Assembly (NCBI GenBank): GCA_907165065.1 | Contig: OU015539.1 | Span: 12,360,816-12,424,815, forward strand | Direction: 5' to 3' | Source of the DNA: Caprimulgus europaeus | Taxonomy: Eukaryota; Chordata; Aves; Caprimulgiformes; Caprimulgidae | DNA: 64,000 nucleotides | Part shown: piece by piece, positions 1 to 13,589 of the stretch | How the letters are laid out: the number at the start of each line of letters is the position of its first letter | How positions within the stretch are numbered: the first letter of the stretch is position 1 | The notes under the pieces: generated by a model | Told to the model about the DNA's origin: nothing | Databases searched by the model: none | What the model saw: the letters and a program-made list of their open reading frames with translations, nothing else | Position numbers and translations under genes: made by a program

Positions 1-1810
1 GAAAACTAGGGAAATTATAATTTCTGGGTTCTCAGAAGTGTTTGTTTAGAAACTCCAATGTTTCAAACAACCCTTAAAACACAGAAAGCTTTATACCGCT
101 TTAAATCCTTTCCTGATGCTCAGGTAGGTCACCTGCTTGTGGTACTGCAGTAACTCGTGAGAGTTGTAATTGTACAGAAAGAAGTGGGACAGATATAGCA
201 GCTAGCCAATAGAAAAATGTGTCTGCTAATCAGCAACAAGGCTCATGAAAACCGGTTTTAACTGGGGTTCCAAATATCGAAACATTATCCAGATAAAATT
301 ATATCAACTGCTTAGACTCCATTCCTTTCACACTCTCACTACATACTGCTGTGTTTTGGAAAATGAACACTTCTGGTCACTAAATCATGATCTCATCCTT
401 TGTATTTCATAAAACAGTCATCTTCCACAGCAGAATAATGGCTTCTTCAAGTTAATGATAAATGATTTTGCTGCCACTTTACATTGACATATGTTGTAAT
501 TTAGTGCCCAGATTTCAAGCAAACCATGACAGAACATCTGCAACAAAAAGCAAGTCTCCGAGCTTACAGTAAATGAAGATGACTTAAATTTTTTTGACAT
601 AATGCTGGTTCAGACTGACACCAGGATCAGTCTGAAAGGATCTTTCATTATGTCCACTATAACATTGGAATTAATAGAGTAAGAAATGGAGAAGATTGAT
701 TCAACTCATCTGGTCCAATCCCTGGCAATGTCAAGATGCATTTAATGTGGCCCGTATCAAGGCTGATGAAACAGGAGTCCTAGAAGAAGTCATAGCTCTC
801 AAGCTCATGTGTCTTTTATCTACTTTAATGTTGGTCACGAGTAAAAGAGCTCAGGGTAAACTTTGTCACAGTCAAGGTTGGAGCAGGGTTTAAAGGATTT
901 TTAAGTGAAATCCCTACCACTGCTTTCAGTAGTTCATTTTTCATCTAGGCCTTCGATTCTTAAATCACATCTTGGCAAAACCTAAATTTGCAGCAAGAGG
1001 GGCTGGACATTAATCCTACTCTCCTGACTGAACAGAGGTTTATGACGGGAGTATTTGGTTATCACTTTGTCAACTTCTTTGCCTAAAATGTGTTGCTGAG
1101 GATACGTGTGTTATGTGTGTCCAGTACATGCCTGGGTTTCTGGTGGGGAAGAATGAGATATTTCATAGATTAAAAGAAACAAAGACACTTTCTGTGCAAG
1201 GAGGTTGATGTCCCTGTGAGGGCTACTGGAGGTGAAACAGTACAGGCCAGTACAATGCTGTGTCATCTGTAAATAATCAGTCAGCTGGTGACAGCCCATG
1301 TTTACTGGTATATAGAGCTGAGGAAGGATAGTAAACAAAGTTTTACTACTCTTTGTACTCTGTTTTTACCCTTCTTGTGTATCTATTTAGAAGCAACAAA
1401 ATAGTCTGACCATAGGGAATCAATAGAAAGTGCATGGATCAAATGACCAGTATTTTGAGATGAACAGCACTCCAGGTTTTTCCTCATATTGTCTTCTTTA
1501 AATAAGAATGATTTTTATCTTTCACAATTTGAAGTACTCTTGCAAAGAACAAAAAAGAGAGTTAACAATATTAGCATTCCTATCATTACAGAAATTATCA
1601 TAGGACTTCTTATCTGGCAGAAAGGGTGGCTTCTATTATCCAGCTAAGTACCTGGTTGGTGGTGAAGCATTTAATTTGCTCTAATGTGAATATCATTATG
1701 CCACCTAGTGTATTAAAACATCAGTGCAATTTGAATTTGATTTTTAATGACAGAAACTTCATTCAAATAAAACTTGGCCCCCAGACAACTCGGATGAGGT
1801 AATTCAAGAT

Positions 1811-1903
1811 TAAAACAAAACAAAACAAACCCAAAAGCAAATAAAAACCAACCTCCTACCCCAAAAACCAAGGAAACAAACCCACCAAAAACCAAACAAA
1901 CCC
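1811..1903. repeat. A/C-rich low-complexity tract
   Basis: About 90 bases are almost only A and C on the + strand, built from CAAAA, CAAAC and CCAAA units with rare G and T. Such strand-asymmetric tracts are common in bird introns. No target duplication or attached element is visible. Confidence 0.8.
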
Positions 1904-4900
1904 CATGCCTTGTATTTTTCAATTAGATTTCACACCACTAAAGTGTTTAAAATACTACTTAAAAGAAAGCAGCAAGAGCTATCATTTCTAATGGAACATT
2001 TGTCTGAGAGGTGAACTAAAAGGGGTGGTATACTTTCTGTAGTAATTGCAATGCTTAATTACTAAAGACATTAGGAATATTGTTTATTTATCCAGTGCTC
2101 TTTGATCTTGCCAATTCAGTAGCAACACAAGAAGGTAACAAGAATATCTGTGTTTATGTAGATGGTTATTTAGAAAGCAAACAAGGAAGTCAGTAGTTCA
2201 CAGGAGGCAATCCAAGTAGAATTTTAAGATTTTTGTTTGTTTGTTTTGAGATACCTGAATATTAGACTTTCTTTATAATTAGTGCAGATTTCATGTGAAT
2301 GATACTTATAGTGGGTTTAAATCACTTAAATTTTTGGATAGCAATGTGGAAACACTGTCCTCATTTTTTAATGAAGGAAAGTAACAACGGAGTGCTCATT
2401 TCTAAAGATGTAGAAAATTGCCTATTTTAAGCAAAAATATTTTCCTCAATTTTTAAAAAATAACTTTTGATCTTACCAGTCACACATCTTTAAATATATA
2501 TCTGCACTACTCTCTTCCCAGCATACTTGAAAAAGCCATTATTCCTTTTTAATCATCTTGATAAAGAAGCTGATCTTTGCTATAATTACAGTGAACACGT
2601 AGTTGTTGCAGCAACTAGCTTTTACTCTTTTAGGTGAATCCAGTTGGCTGTATGTACAGTAATGCAAAATCATTTAGTTAAAAAGCCAGTCTAAAATAGT
2701 TATTATTTCACTTGCAAGTACTTTACTGACTTTTGAAAAGGCACTGTTACTTTTTTGTACATTGAACTACAGACCTCCGGGAACTCAACAGTAACAAAGT
2801 AGTCAGGCAGTTAAAGTAGAAAGATAGTGAAGAAGTAGTTTAGCTTTGTGACTGAGGACTGTGTGTAAATAAATGTTGTTCTCTGTAACCTGTGCTCCAC
2901 AAGTGGTAATTCTGGTGCTTCAGGCTGCTTACGGCAATCCAGTTGTTTGGTGCACTTTAACTTCACAGTTCACTGTGACACCAGCAGGTTTGAGATAGTT
3001 CTTTGACCTCAGCTGCGTGACCAGTCCCACTTCAGAGAGGAGTGGAAAAACCCTGAAGAAGCAATCAGAATTTTCCTCCTTTACATTATTCCTGTAGCTG
3101 CCTGTCCCTGTACCCAAGAGAGCTTTGTCATCTGTGTCTTGTGGCACTTGAGCATGCAAAGTTTTTAGGATAAAGCTCACTGCATTAGAAAGCATGTTTA
3201 TTCTTGGTCTAGGCATTCCAGAGTTTATGCAGAGACAATATAATAATAATATTTAATACAGAAAATAGCTAAAATCACTAAAAGCAGAAGAGTTGAAAGT
3301 AGTTTGGCGGAGCTGAGCATGACTGGAAACTGAAGAAGTGATAGTGCTGCACATGCAGACCTGTTTGTGTATCTAGCCCTGAGGTTTAGGACAGAAATAC
3401 AATGATCTAGTGGCAGATTGGTTCTCGACATAGACATTTGTTGAAGGAATATCTGAACCTTCACTAGTATACTTTGAAAACTTAATTCTTCTCAAGAGCT
3501 CCCATGTAGGAAGGACTGTTGAAGGCACAGAGTTAGGAGAGAATAACATGTGCATTTCTTGAAATTTAACGGTTAAAAAAAAAAGTTATCTTGATTGTCT
3601 GATAATGTACAACCTGCAGATTACATTAGGAGTAACTGTACTTCAAATACCATTTTAATTGTCAAGATAAATAAAATCTAACGGATATGGTCTGCAACAT
3701 GAAGCAGCCTTGTCTGGAGAAGAGGTTTGTATTTGAATACAATCATACATCCTTAGCACATTGTTTGCCTAAACAGCTCTTCAGCCCTTTCACTTCCTGA
3801 GGCTACGTTAGGTCCTTATTTTGCAGAGCTGTCTGAACAAAGTGTCCTGTATGCGTGCTAACATGCAGCCTCAATAAAGCCTAAAGGCTATGGCAATTTC
3901 TCTGCTTCAGGTCTGTTCATACAATGCTGCTTGTTGACTGGTGCTAGAAAGCATGGTTTTCCAATTTATGTCCTACACTGAAGCTCAGTTGCATGGTTTT
4001 CACGGAGGCAAACTTCCTGCTGCAATGAAAGAACTGCAGGGTTGGTTTAGAAATAAATAGCAAATGGACAGTGCAATGTACTTTAATTTTTAATGTGCGT
4101 GTGAAACATTATTACATTAAAAAGCTGCAACTCAGCTGGGTTGCAGCTCAAGTGCCCCAGAACATAATGATTTATACAAATAGCCATTCAAGCAGCTGCC
4201 TAAATATTAACACTGTGCAGTGTACATTTACTTAGACTATTTAAACTACTCCAGAAAGCAAGACACCTGGCATCAGCTCACTAAGAGATGTTCCAGAGAG
4301 ACTGGTGACAACAGTTGTTGCTTTCATTAATAAAACCTTTTTAACAAAAGACATAGCTTTTGTCACTGTACTTTAAGCAAAATTGCCTAGGTATAGATTA
4401 TAAATAGCTTTGAATCCTTAATTTAAAGCACATATCAAATTACCTCCAGAAAAAGAATCTGAAGAAGGGAGAAGCAAGTACAAAGTGTACAGTTTTTGTG
4501 GTTGGGAAACTGTATGAATTTCATGAATACTTCTTAAACATGAGCAACCTAAAATCTGTTGTTCACTGTGAACCCAGTCTGATTTTTAAGAACAACCATG
4601 ATTGGTGGATATTATACACAATAATAATTTCTGCACAACGGGGATGTAGTCTGTCAATTATATTTATGACAAATAAGCTTTTGGTGGGAATTAAATAAAA
4701 TGTTTATTACAGAACCTGCAACTACATTTTTTTTTCGTAGCTTTTGAGTGAATGTGAGTTGATTACTTCATTCAGCTTCAGCCACCTTGAACTTTCAACT
4801 TCAAACATCAACGTCAGTCAAAACCAGATGAAGTATATGTGCTGCCTTAAATCTCAGCTGCTAAACCGTTACGGTTTGTGTAGCTGTATGAGACAGAAGT

Positions 4901-6951
4901 GAGAATTATGGAGAGGACTTTGATTAGGAGGGCTTGGATGACCAGATATGAGGGTACAGTCACCACTTCTAAAATCTGAACACAAAAGTTAGCTGGTTGC
5001 CCATGGATTTCATTGTCTCAGCATACGAATGCTTCACAATCAGTAATGTTTTTATTTTTGTAGTAGCTGTTATATGATGGAAATAACTTAATAGCATAGA
5101 AGAGATCAGAAATTTGCCTGATCTGGATGAACTATATAGCTGTTCTCATCCTGGAATATTCCAAATGTAAAATACCAGGGGAAGCAAATTGTGAGAAATA
5201 GTCTCCTAGAAAAGGTGTGTGAAAGAAAGGAGAGACCCAGAGATGGCTACATTTAAAAGCATGTCTGCAGGTTGTTTGCTTTTAAGCAATGCAGAGTAGT
5301 GTGCAGCTTTCTGAGAGGCAGTGAAATGTTGATTTTCATTTTGACAAGTAGTAGTTTATCCACAGGACTTCCAGAAATGAGATTACTTCAGGAAGTGCTG
5401 GTCTGCCTCATCCTCTTAGCCTCTCCCACTCCTCAGAGAAGAGTTTTGTGTTAAAAAATATTTTTTTGTGGTTAATACTTGAACAATTCTTATGGCCTAT
5501 TTCAGTGGTTTTGAACCTAGATTTTTTTTCAGAACAAGGGATTAGTTGGACCTATAAGATGATAAAAATTACATAGATATTTTATTTGAAAATGAGTTGA
5601 ATTCAGGAGTTTAAAAGATTCAGGTTTTTTTAAAGAAAAATATTTTCAAGAAAATTATACTTTTCAAAATTCAGCTTTAATTCATAGAAATAAAATTTCA
5701 TATTATTGTGTCTCGGATTGAGACAGGGCAAGGCTAGGTATTATCCGCAAAATAAAGGGTTTTTAGGAGTCATTAGAAAGGGATAAGGGGGTAATTGTTG
5801 AAGGGCCCTTCTCTTGTCTCTTTCCCACAAAAACAGGTAACGCACAAAGTTACAATCCTTTCCGAGTTTTTCATGGCATCTCAACACTGTTTGTGAAGAG
5901 GAATGTAATTCTTGTTGTTTGCCCAAAATAGTGCTTGTGAAGCTTCATGGGTGGGAAGAGACTGGAAGCTTTCATTCTGTATGCTTAAAACCCTGAACCC
6001 TGGCTTGTGTGCTAAGAGCATGTGAGATGATTTAGATGGAGGGAGTTCAAGTGATGCATTTCTTTGACAACCCTTTGGCTGAAGAGTCAACTCATCTTCT
6101 GGTCTGCATAATACACTTTTTTCCATCAGAGAACATTGTTTTGGCTCTTCTTCCATGGTTGTTTTTAGCCAGGCTTTGAAATCACACTTCTGAAGTTACT
6201 ATCAGTAAGCAGGAATGGATAAAGACTTTTCCGTTGTTCAGAATTTTGAGAGAGGATAACCTTTTAAGGACTAATTCAGCCAACTTTTGCATGCAGTGCA
6301 GAGCACACTGAAACTTGGTGTCATTGATAGCTGGAGCTGGGAACTGTCTCGCTGTTGTTGCTGGGTAATTGCGTAGGTCACAGGAGAATGAAGAGCTACA
6401 ATGAGACAGAAATATAAGTCAACCTTAAGGAATAGTGTGGGGAACAGCATTTTCAAAAGCTGTTTTTGACATAGCCTTTTGGATAATCAGGCAAATCTAT
6501 TCCAGTAGTTGAGTTTGTGGTACAATTAGATAATGTAAAGTTCTAGGCTTACAGCTCTTTCATTTACTGGACACTTCTTCTCAGTAAGGCTGTTTAATTA
6601 ATTGGCAGTGAAAAATGTGCTGGGTTTGGCAAATTACATTTCTGTCAAAGCCCCTGCAAGATTCATTAAATCATATCTGAGAGTGCAGGAACTGCCCTTC
6701 CTCAACTGCTGGCTTTGTATCTATTAGGTGGTGGTTCAATTTTTACCTCCTGATTACACTGCTGTGTGTATGTAATTAGTAAATGCAGCGTCTTTCAGTA
6801 CAATCCCAGGCAAGCAGAGCAAGACTTCTTAGGTTGTTGCACAGTCTGACCCACTGCAGATGCGACAGGCAGCACTTCTAGGGCAAGACGCTTTGGCAGT
6901 CATGGAAGGGGCATGTTTCTGAATACTGAAAACCAGTGTGAAAACATGTTT

Positions 6952-7035
6952 AAAAAATCAACCAAACAAAAAAACCTCCCAAAACTCTGTCCCCCTCTGC
7001 CCTCTGAAAAAAAACCCACAAAACAACAACAAAAC
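6952..7035. repeat. A/C-rich low-complexity tract
   Basis: The tract has runs of A and C (CCAAACAAAAAAACC, ACAACAACAAAACC) with a C/T-rich middle around 6988-7005. It resembles the tract at 1811-1903 in composition but is not an evident copy of it. Confidence 0.7.
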
Positions 7036-8973
7036 CTACTGACAGCTAATCTCTGCAGTATCATTTGGTCTGTTGAAAACCTGCCAGTTGCACAGCAGAT
7101 TAAAATTTGTTTGCTTTACAGTAGTGCCCACTTTATCATGCAAAGAAAAAAACAAGGGGTTTGTTGTTTTTTTTTTTTTTGTTGGACTTAATATTCAAGA
7201 GACATGGAATTGAAGAAAGACCGACATGTTAGTGCAGGATTATGGGACATTGCCAGATCTCTGTAGGAAAAAAGTATACAGCAAATGCTTTGACTGAGGT
7301 CACTGCCATTATTCCAATTCTGTTAAAATCTGTAATTAAATTATAGTGGTTGTGTTGTTGTAGCTCTGATGGTCTAAAGAGATGTGTATCAGTTGCTCTA
7401 ATAAAAGATATTACCTCTCCTTACAAACCTTACTTCAACTTAATCATATTACAGATTTTAGAAGAGGGAGAAAGGAGCCAACAATTGTTGCACTGAAGAT
7501 AAACATTTTGATAATACTGGTGAACTAGGCCAATGTGAGACTTGGGTAAGGAGTTGGTAAATAGCTGTCATTTGGAAGACACAGATTCTGTTGTTTATTA
7601 GTAGATCCTCATTTAGATATCAGGTCTGGCCCAGACTCTGCACTTAGCCTTAAGCAGGTGAGTAATTTAAAAACAAAAGAATCACTGCCTGTTAAACATG
7701 CCAACAGAGATGCACACCTGTTGGTCTGATTGAGGTTCATGACTGAGGTTTCAGACTGCAATAAATTTCACAGTGTAAATACTAATTTGGTGGTCACTGA
7801 ACACATAGTGCTGTGGAACAAAGCAAAACTTTCAGAGTCAGATCAAATAGGTACAAGACCATTTTGACAAACCTTGTCTGTCTTTCAGTTAGGGATACAG
7901 TAGGCAGTCTATGAATAGATGTATAAATCCATCTATAAATTGATAACAGAAGTGTGAGCTGTCTTCTAACCCAGCAATGAACACACTGTCTTTTGCCTTG
8001 AGTGTGAGTGCTTCCGTATCACCCATAGATTTAGACTTTGCTTCCCTTTGTCCTTTGCTTGAAGTGGCATATTGCTTAAGCATGGATTTGTGTCAGTATG
8101 CCCACATGCAAAAATTTCATAACAATCAAAGCAGCCCTGTTCTATTCAAGTTTTGTCATATTTAAATAATACCTGATTCAAAGAAGGCATTGCAGTTGCA
8201 TTCATTTATTATCAGTGATGTGCTGAGAGTAAATCTTGACGTTGTTCTGTTGTAATTTTTTTCATGGCTCAAGAGCAGCATTCATACAGAGTGACAGCTG
8301 ATAGAATTGGGTGTACTTTGGCATTTGGTTCCCCTATGCAATGCAGTCACTGTAGGAGGAACAACCTCTCTTCTCATCTACCCCTCAGCTCTGTCTGTTT
8401 ATACACCTCTATTTTTTTTATCTGAGGTGCAGAAGAGAGAGTGTCTTCAGATTTTTTTTTTCTTATTGTTTTAAAAAGATAAGTTTCATTGAAATAGATT
8501 TTGAAAGCTGAAAAGGGAAGTCCTCAGACTGTGCCAGGTTACTGAGGTGTACAGTTCAATGTGCAAGATCAAATTGGAGCAGTGCCTGTAGATTGCCATT
8601 CCCTCCAACTTCATTTTGAAAATTTGAGCTGGTGCCAGGTTACCACTCTGCACTTGTTTGGCTCCAGTATAATTTACACATGGTTTTTGCAGTCAGTTAT
8701 GTTGGTATTTTATGCTATCTATTGATTTTATACTTCACTAAGTATTTTATTTAAAGCAATCCAAATAGCTCTAGATTTATGTTTCAAAAGTCAGGATATT
8801 AAGAGAATTTTATAAATGAAAAATAATTTGGAAATCACCAGATTATGATTTTTCTGTAATGATGTAAAATATTGCTTAAAGCAATGACAGTGATCAGGGC
8901 AGCAAATGATCCACAAATGACGTCTGAAGGAACAGAAGCCAACGCATCAAATGACAGGTGGGTTTTCCCTACC

Positions 8974-8995
8974 TAATAATAATAATAATAATAAT
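8974..8995. repeat. (TAA)n microsatellite
   Basis: Seven uninterrupted TAA units plus one base (22 nt). It is a plain trinucleotide microsatellite in presumed intron sequence and likely variable in length between individuals. Confidence 0.9.
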
Positions 8996-11900
8996 CTATC
9001 AAGCAAATTTAATTTTAAGATGAAAGAAGCAGCTTAGTCAGCTCCTAAACTGAAGGCAGAGATTAATGAGAATCAATTGAAGCATTTAAAAAGAGTGCAG
9101 GGAGAGAGCTATTTTGGACCTCAAATATTCCTCCTGTCCCTGGTAGAGGCAGAAAAGAAACTGGAAAGACATGGCCTTACAGAAGGACCTATCAGATGAG
9201 TAGCTTTCATAATTTTCTTCCCACTCAGCAGGAAACCGTTGCATCACATACCTGCATTTGTATCTGTGTGGGAACACCCATACTGAATGTGCTTATGTTG
9301 TACACAGTTCAGTAGCTTAGCTCTAGCCACAATAAAGTGTGAGGAGACATGGGAGTGAAAAAATACTTACTAAATTAGATAGCTCCCCCCTCACAAAATC
9401 TCTGCTAAATTTAGATATGCTAGTTTAACTAAGCCATCCTGCTCCAGCCTTCATGACTCAGTATTGGTGATTTTTGTGACTCATTAGAAAAGTCCAGTGT
9501 TTATTGCACAGAGGCTCCATTTCTTGTTTGTCTGGCCTTCGAGTTTTCCCCAAACCCCAAACTCCAGTACTGATTTCAGAGACCTGTGCAGGAAGGAAAG
9601 TGTACCTACATAGATCTAGTTACACAACAGGGAGTTAAATGCCTTTGGAGACTGAGAATTCAGTACTAGTATGTTTTTCCCTTCTAAGGCTTCTGCCACA
9701 TTTATTTTCCTTCCCAAATTAACTATGACTTTTGGAGTTTTTTAGTATTCTGTGTGGTTTCTTCTACATCCGTTCTTGCTTGCATAACATGGGCTTTCAA
9801 AATTTTTACATGCATTTAATTTTGAAGGACTGAATTCTCACAGATTCACACTACTAAAAAGCAAAAGGAGAAAATCCTTTCTTCATTCATCTAACTGCAG
9901 CTTTGGAATTCCTCACTAGTATAAAACTACACTTACAGAAGTACTGAATGACCAAAGCTCTCAAAAATAAACAATTTATCCTCGTTTCAGGTAACTTATA
10001 TTTCTTTTATTTGGGGCATGTTGGTTGGAAATAGATAGCTCTGTATGGGATGGAGTTTTTAACTCATCCATAAATGAGCTGATCTCGATCATATCTGAGG
10101 AGAACATGATGGAGGCTGCTGGACAAAGTGACTAGCTTATTCTGATCTGATAATGAAAATTGGTCATCTGTTGGGGTGAGAGTCAGGACTTGAGAGTGCT
10201 GCAGAAAATTGTTTTTCCCCATAAGAGCATCCATATTCTGAGTTAGCTTCTCAGCTTGACCACTTCCTTGGGCTTGTTTTTTAATTGTAGTTCAAACTAG
10301 CAAAATACATAAACCTCAGCTTACGCCCAACTGAGACCTTGGCTCTTTTCCAAAACCACTTTTATAATTCTTATACTCCCGTGAGTGTTACTGTCCTTCC
10401 TTGGATTCAGCATGGGGTTAACAGGCCTTTTGCATCACAGCACTTCTCAGTGTTTAAGAGTCCTGCTGTGACACCAGGTCAGTGGATGTGTAAGCTAGGA
10501 ATCTTCTTCTAGCTGCAGGTATTAAGGAACCTTTTCAAATCAGGTCCCAGCAGTGCTTCCAAAATGTGCAAGCTCTGGATATTGTTGCCCAGAGGGAAAT
10601 TCACCAGTTTTGCAAGATCTCATTTTATGCATATACAGTTGCTTGTGTTTTTTGTTTGTTTTCACCCAGTGTTTGCCAAAATTACATTCAAAATACATGG
10701 TTCAAAACCTCTTTTCTCTTTCCTCCTCTCCAGTACCCATCACTGTAACAAAATGAGAAACAGAGAAAAGTACATGCAGGAAACTTTTTAATGATAATAT
10801 CTTTGAACAGTTCTAGCGTTGGCCACTATTACTTAAACTTTCTATTAGTAGTTTTGCTTGGTTTAAGCAAGTGCTTAGCAGTTTAACTTTCTCAGCCAAA
10901 CAGCGTTGTATAAACACAAATTTATCTCAGGGTTTTCCTGTCAGTATTTGTATATTCTGACTCTGTTGCATGGGCCAAATGCTCACTCTCGAGCTGAGGG
11001 TTTTTTTTCCCCCCAAGCTAGCTGTAAAAAAGAAACAGAGGAAATCAAACCCAGTGTAAGCTAGTTGACTAATTAGCTGAAACTCAGTATCCTTTCCTTG
11101 TGACATTCATTTTAAGTCAGGTCTGGAAGTATTGAATTACTCAGGTAAAGTATCCTGTATGTCCTTTTAACAAAACAAAGGAAGTTAGCTTTATAAGTTT
11201 TTTCTTACCTCATTTGTAATGAGCTAAGAGCTGCCATGTGGCTTAGCTGAAGCTCACCCATTATATGTATGAGTATCCCTGTATTTCTTAAAAAAGTTAG
11301 GTTTAAATAATAATTAATGGCAGGTGATGCAGAGGTGTGTTGGTGCATCAGTATAATGTTGTTTTTGCTTAGATTTGTTTGCAGGAAACCACTTAGATCT
11401 GGCACTCTGCCTGATTTATACTAAAACGTTCATGTTTCATAAAGCAGCTTTGAAAACATTTAAAGAGCTGTTGGAAAAACAATCTCATCTGTTTAAGATG
11501 ATAATCCTGTTTTTGAAAAACTAAACCTCTAACAGCATTGCTCATGTATTTACTGTATCTTACTTCTCTTGCCTATCATTATGTTCCCAGACAACAGCTC
11601 TTTCACTGACTGTTCCTTCCCTTGCCAGTACTGTCTAGAGCTTTTCATTTTCAGAAGGCTTTCAGTTTGTTCATTTGCTGCCCCTGGGAATGGACAAACA
11701 AGCTTTTGTGTGGATCAGGACATCCTTATATGCAAAATCAGTCTTAATTTTCAGAGATACTTTGCTGCATATCGTAGAATGTCAGGCTTCCCCCTCCAGC
11801 TTGTGTTTTGGTAAGTAAGGTCCACAGATTAATCAGGGCTGACGTAAACCTGAGCTGGAAACTTGAACTAGGTTTTTAGTGTTATTTCTTAATTTGGAAG

Positions 11901-12139
11901 TAATCTGGAGTCTTGAAGATTGTCTCTTGGGTCATCTTGTGCATAGCTGGTTTTGTTTAACTCCACTAGCTTTTGGACTCGAAGTAAAAGTTTGATCTGA
12001 CAAGGATCTTCAGCTGAGATGGGGTCTTGTGGAAAGAATCCCTATGGGACCATCAAGTGGAATTAAGAAGGCAGAAGTCTCTCCAGTTTTTATTACAGCT
12101 CATCTCCTTACAAAGAAGGTGTGGGAATGGTTCCCCAAC

Positions 12140-12275
12140 AACTTGGCTTCACCAAGGGCAGGTCTTGCCTTTGGTGGCCTTCTGTGATGGAGTAACTACA
12201 CCAGTGGGCAAGGGAAGAGATGTGGTTGTCGTCTGTCCAGACTTCTGTAAGGCCTTTGACACAATCCCCTAAGAC
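12140..12275 (+). mobile_element. CR1 LINE fragment, reverse transcriptase region
   Basis: Conceptual translation shows GFTKGRSC in one frame and, after a frameshift, VAFCDGVT then DFCKAFDTIP. These match the palm region of CR1-type non-LTR reverse transcriptases, where YLDFSKAFDTVPH is typical. The piece is short, frameshifted and lacks the catalytic YADD-type box, so it is a dead relic. Sense is on the + strand. The CR1-like part may start somewhat earlier than shown. Confidence 0.8.
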
Positions 12276-13407
12276 TGAGGATCATGCCATACTGGTCATG
12301 TGTGTGCATCCCCTTTATACTTTGCATGTAACCTCCAGAAGTTCTTATAATTAGGTCACCGAGTACAAGTCTGCTGCCTTGCTGGCACGCTGGAGTTTCT
12401 CCACATCTGTAAATAGAGCTTGTGTGCACTTTGCTCCTCTGTGACTGCACTCCTTGGGTTGTCTATTCCTTTTTCTGGGCTTAGGGCTCAATATAGTGCA
12501 AGTACAATAAAAAAGTGTTGTCTTCTTATATGCAATGCAAACACATGGGAGGTTCCAATAACTTAAAGAGCCACAGGTCCCAGTTTTTGCCTTCAGGAGG
12601 AGCTCTTTCTTCAGTATTAGGAGAGCTGCATCTTAGTGGCTTAGGTTGTTTCTTTGCTGAGCTTCCATGGACATCTTTGCAGCAGTGTCCTCTGACTGGT
12701 GACAAGCACACAGGGTGGGAAATGGCACACGACGAAAAACAAGCACAGGTACATGGCCGGCTGACAGTAAGTGTGCAGTGGTCACATTGCTTAGTGATAA
12801 ACCCGTCCATAATAAACCTGTCCTGTGTGTTTGTCTTACACGGTGGCTGCTTGCATGAATGCTAGAATGGACTCTCATCCTTCAGATCCAGGCAGGTATA
12901 AATGAAGAAGAAAAAGAGAAAGGAAGATTATTTTCTGAGAAATAAGCATATTCCTGATGGGTGCTTTAAAAATAAACCTGGTTTTACTGGTATCATTTAC
13001 ACCATGCTCTGCTATACTAGTAAAGCTGTTGCTTTTAGCATACAGTCCCCAGATCCCTGGCATCCATAAAATCCAAAGGAAGCACAGTGTTGTCAGGAAG
13101 CTTAAATTCATCATACCAGTGGCAGTAAATCAGGAAACCTTCCTGTCTGTGATAATTTTGATTGCTTCAGGCACAAACAGGACACAATCCTTATAGATTA
13201 TCCTAACCTGAGCCAGCCCTCTGCAGAAAGAATGGAGAGCATGGAAGATGAGGAGCATCTGTGCAATGAAACCCTGCTATCTGATCTCACCATGGGAAGA
13301 GGCAGTCATGATTCAGTGTAGAAAAAGGATGAGGTAACTGGTATCATTGGAGAGGGGCCTTCATCACAGGTAGTGCATTGAGGAGTGCTGCTGTAGTTAC
13401 AAGGATG
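12276..13407 (+). other. Presumed INSC intron between two CR1 pieces
   Basis: About 1.1 kb without recognisable coding or repeat content. It has overlapping ORFs on both strands of up to 116 codons (12515-12865 +) and is less AT-rich than its surroundings. It lies between a CR1 reverse transcriptase piece and a CR1 tail, but I could not match it to the missing middle of a CR1 element. Confidence 0.5.
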
Positions 13408-13589
13408 AAACACAGGAATGGGTTGCCCAGAGTGGTTGTAGATGTCCCACTCTTGGAAACATTCAAGGTCAGGCTGGATGTGGCTATGAGCAACTTGATG
13501 TAGTTGAAGATGTCCCTGCTCACTGCAGGGGAGTTGGACTAGGTGACCTTTGAAGGTCCCTACCAACACAAACAATTCTATGATTCTGA
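13408..13589 (+). mobile_element. CR1 LINE 3' tail fragment
   Basis: The segment follows the CR1 3' end: GGTTGCCCAGAG, then a GATGTCCCACTCTTGGAAAC stretch, GGCTGGATG, GTTGGACTAGGTGACCTTTG, and a final ATTCTATGATTCTGA. The tail motif sets the sense strand as +. It is 5'-truncated, as most CR1 copies are, and diverged. Confidence 0.9.

Larger units (their letters stand above)
1..12139 (+). other. Presumed INSC intron, left part; no exon recognised
   Basis: About 12 kb of AT-rich DNA without an ORF that looks coding (the longest are 60-95 codons, without known motifs). It is assigned to the large INSC intron ending at 28230 by inference only, because no other gene or upstream INSC exon was recognised. 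It holds low-complexity tracts (1811-1903, 6952-7035), a GTTT run near 2230 and an AAT repeat at 8974-8995. Nothing else stands out. Confidence 0.6.

Noticed and set aside
12515..12865. 116-codon ORF (+) overlapped by 94- and 81-codon ORFs (-)
   Set aside because: Open frames on both strands at once reflect local composition. No domain or splice structure is visible.
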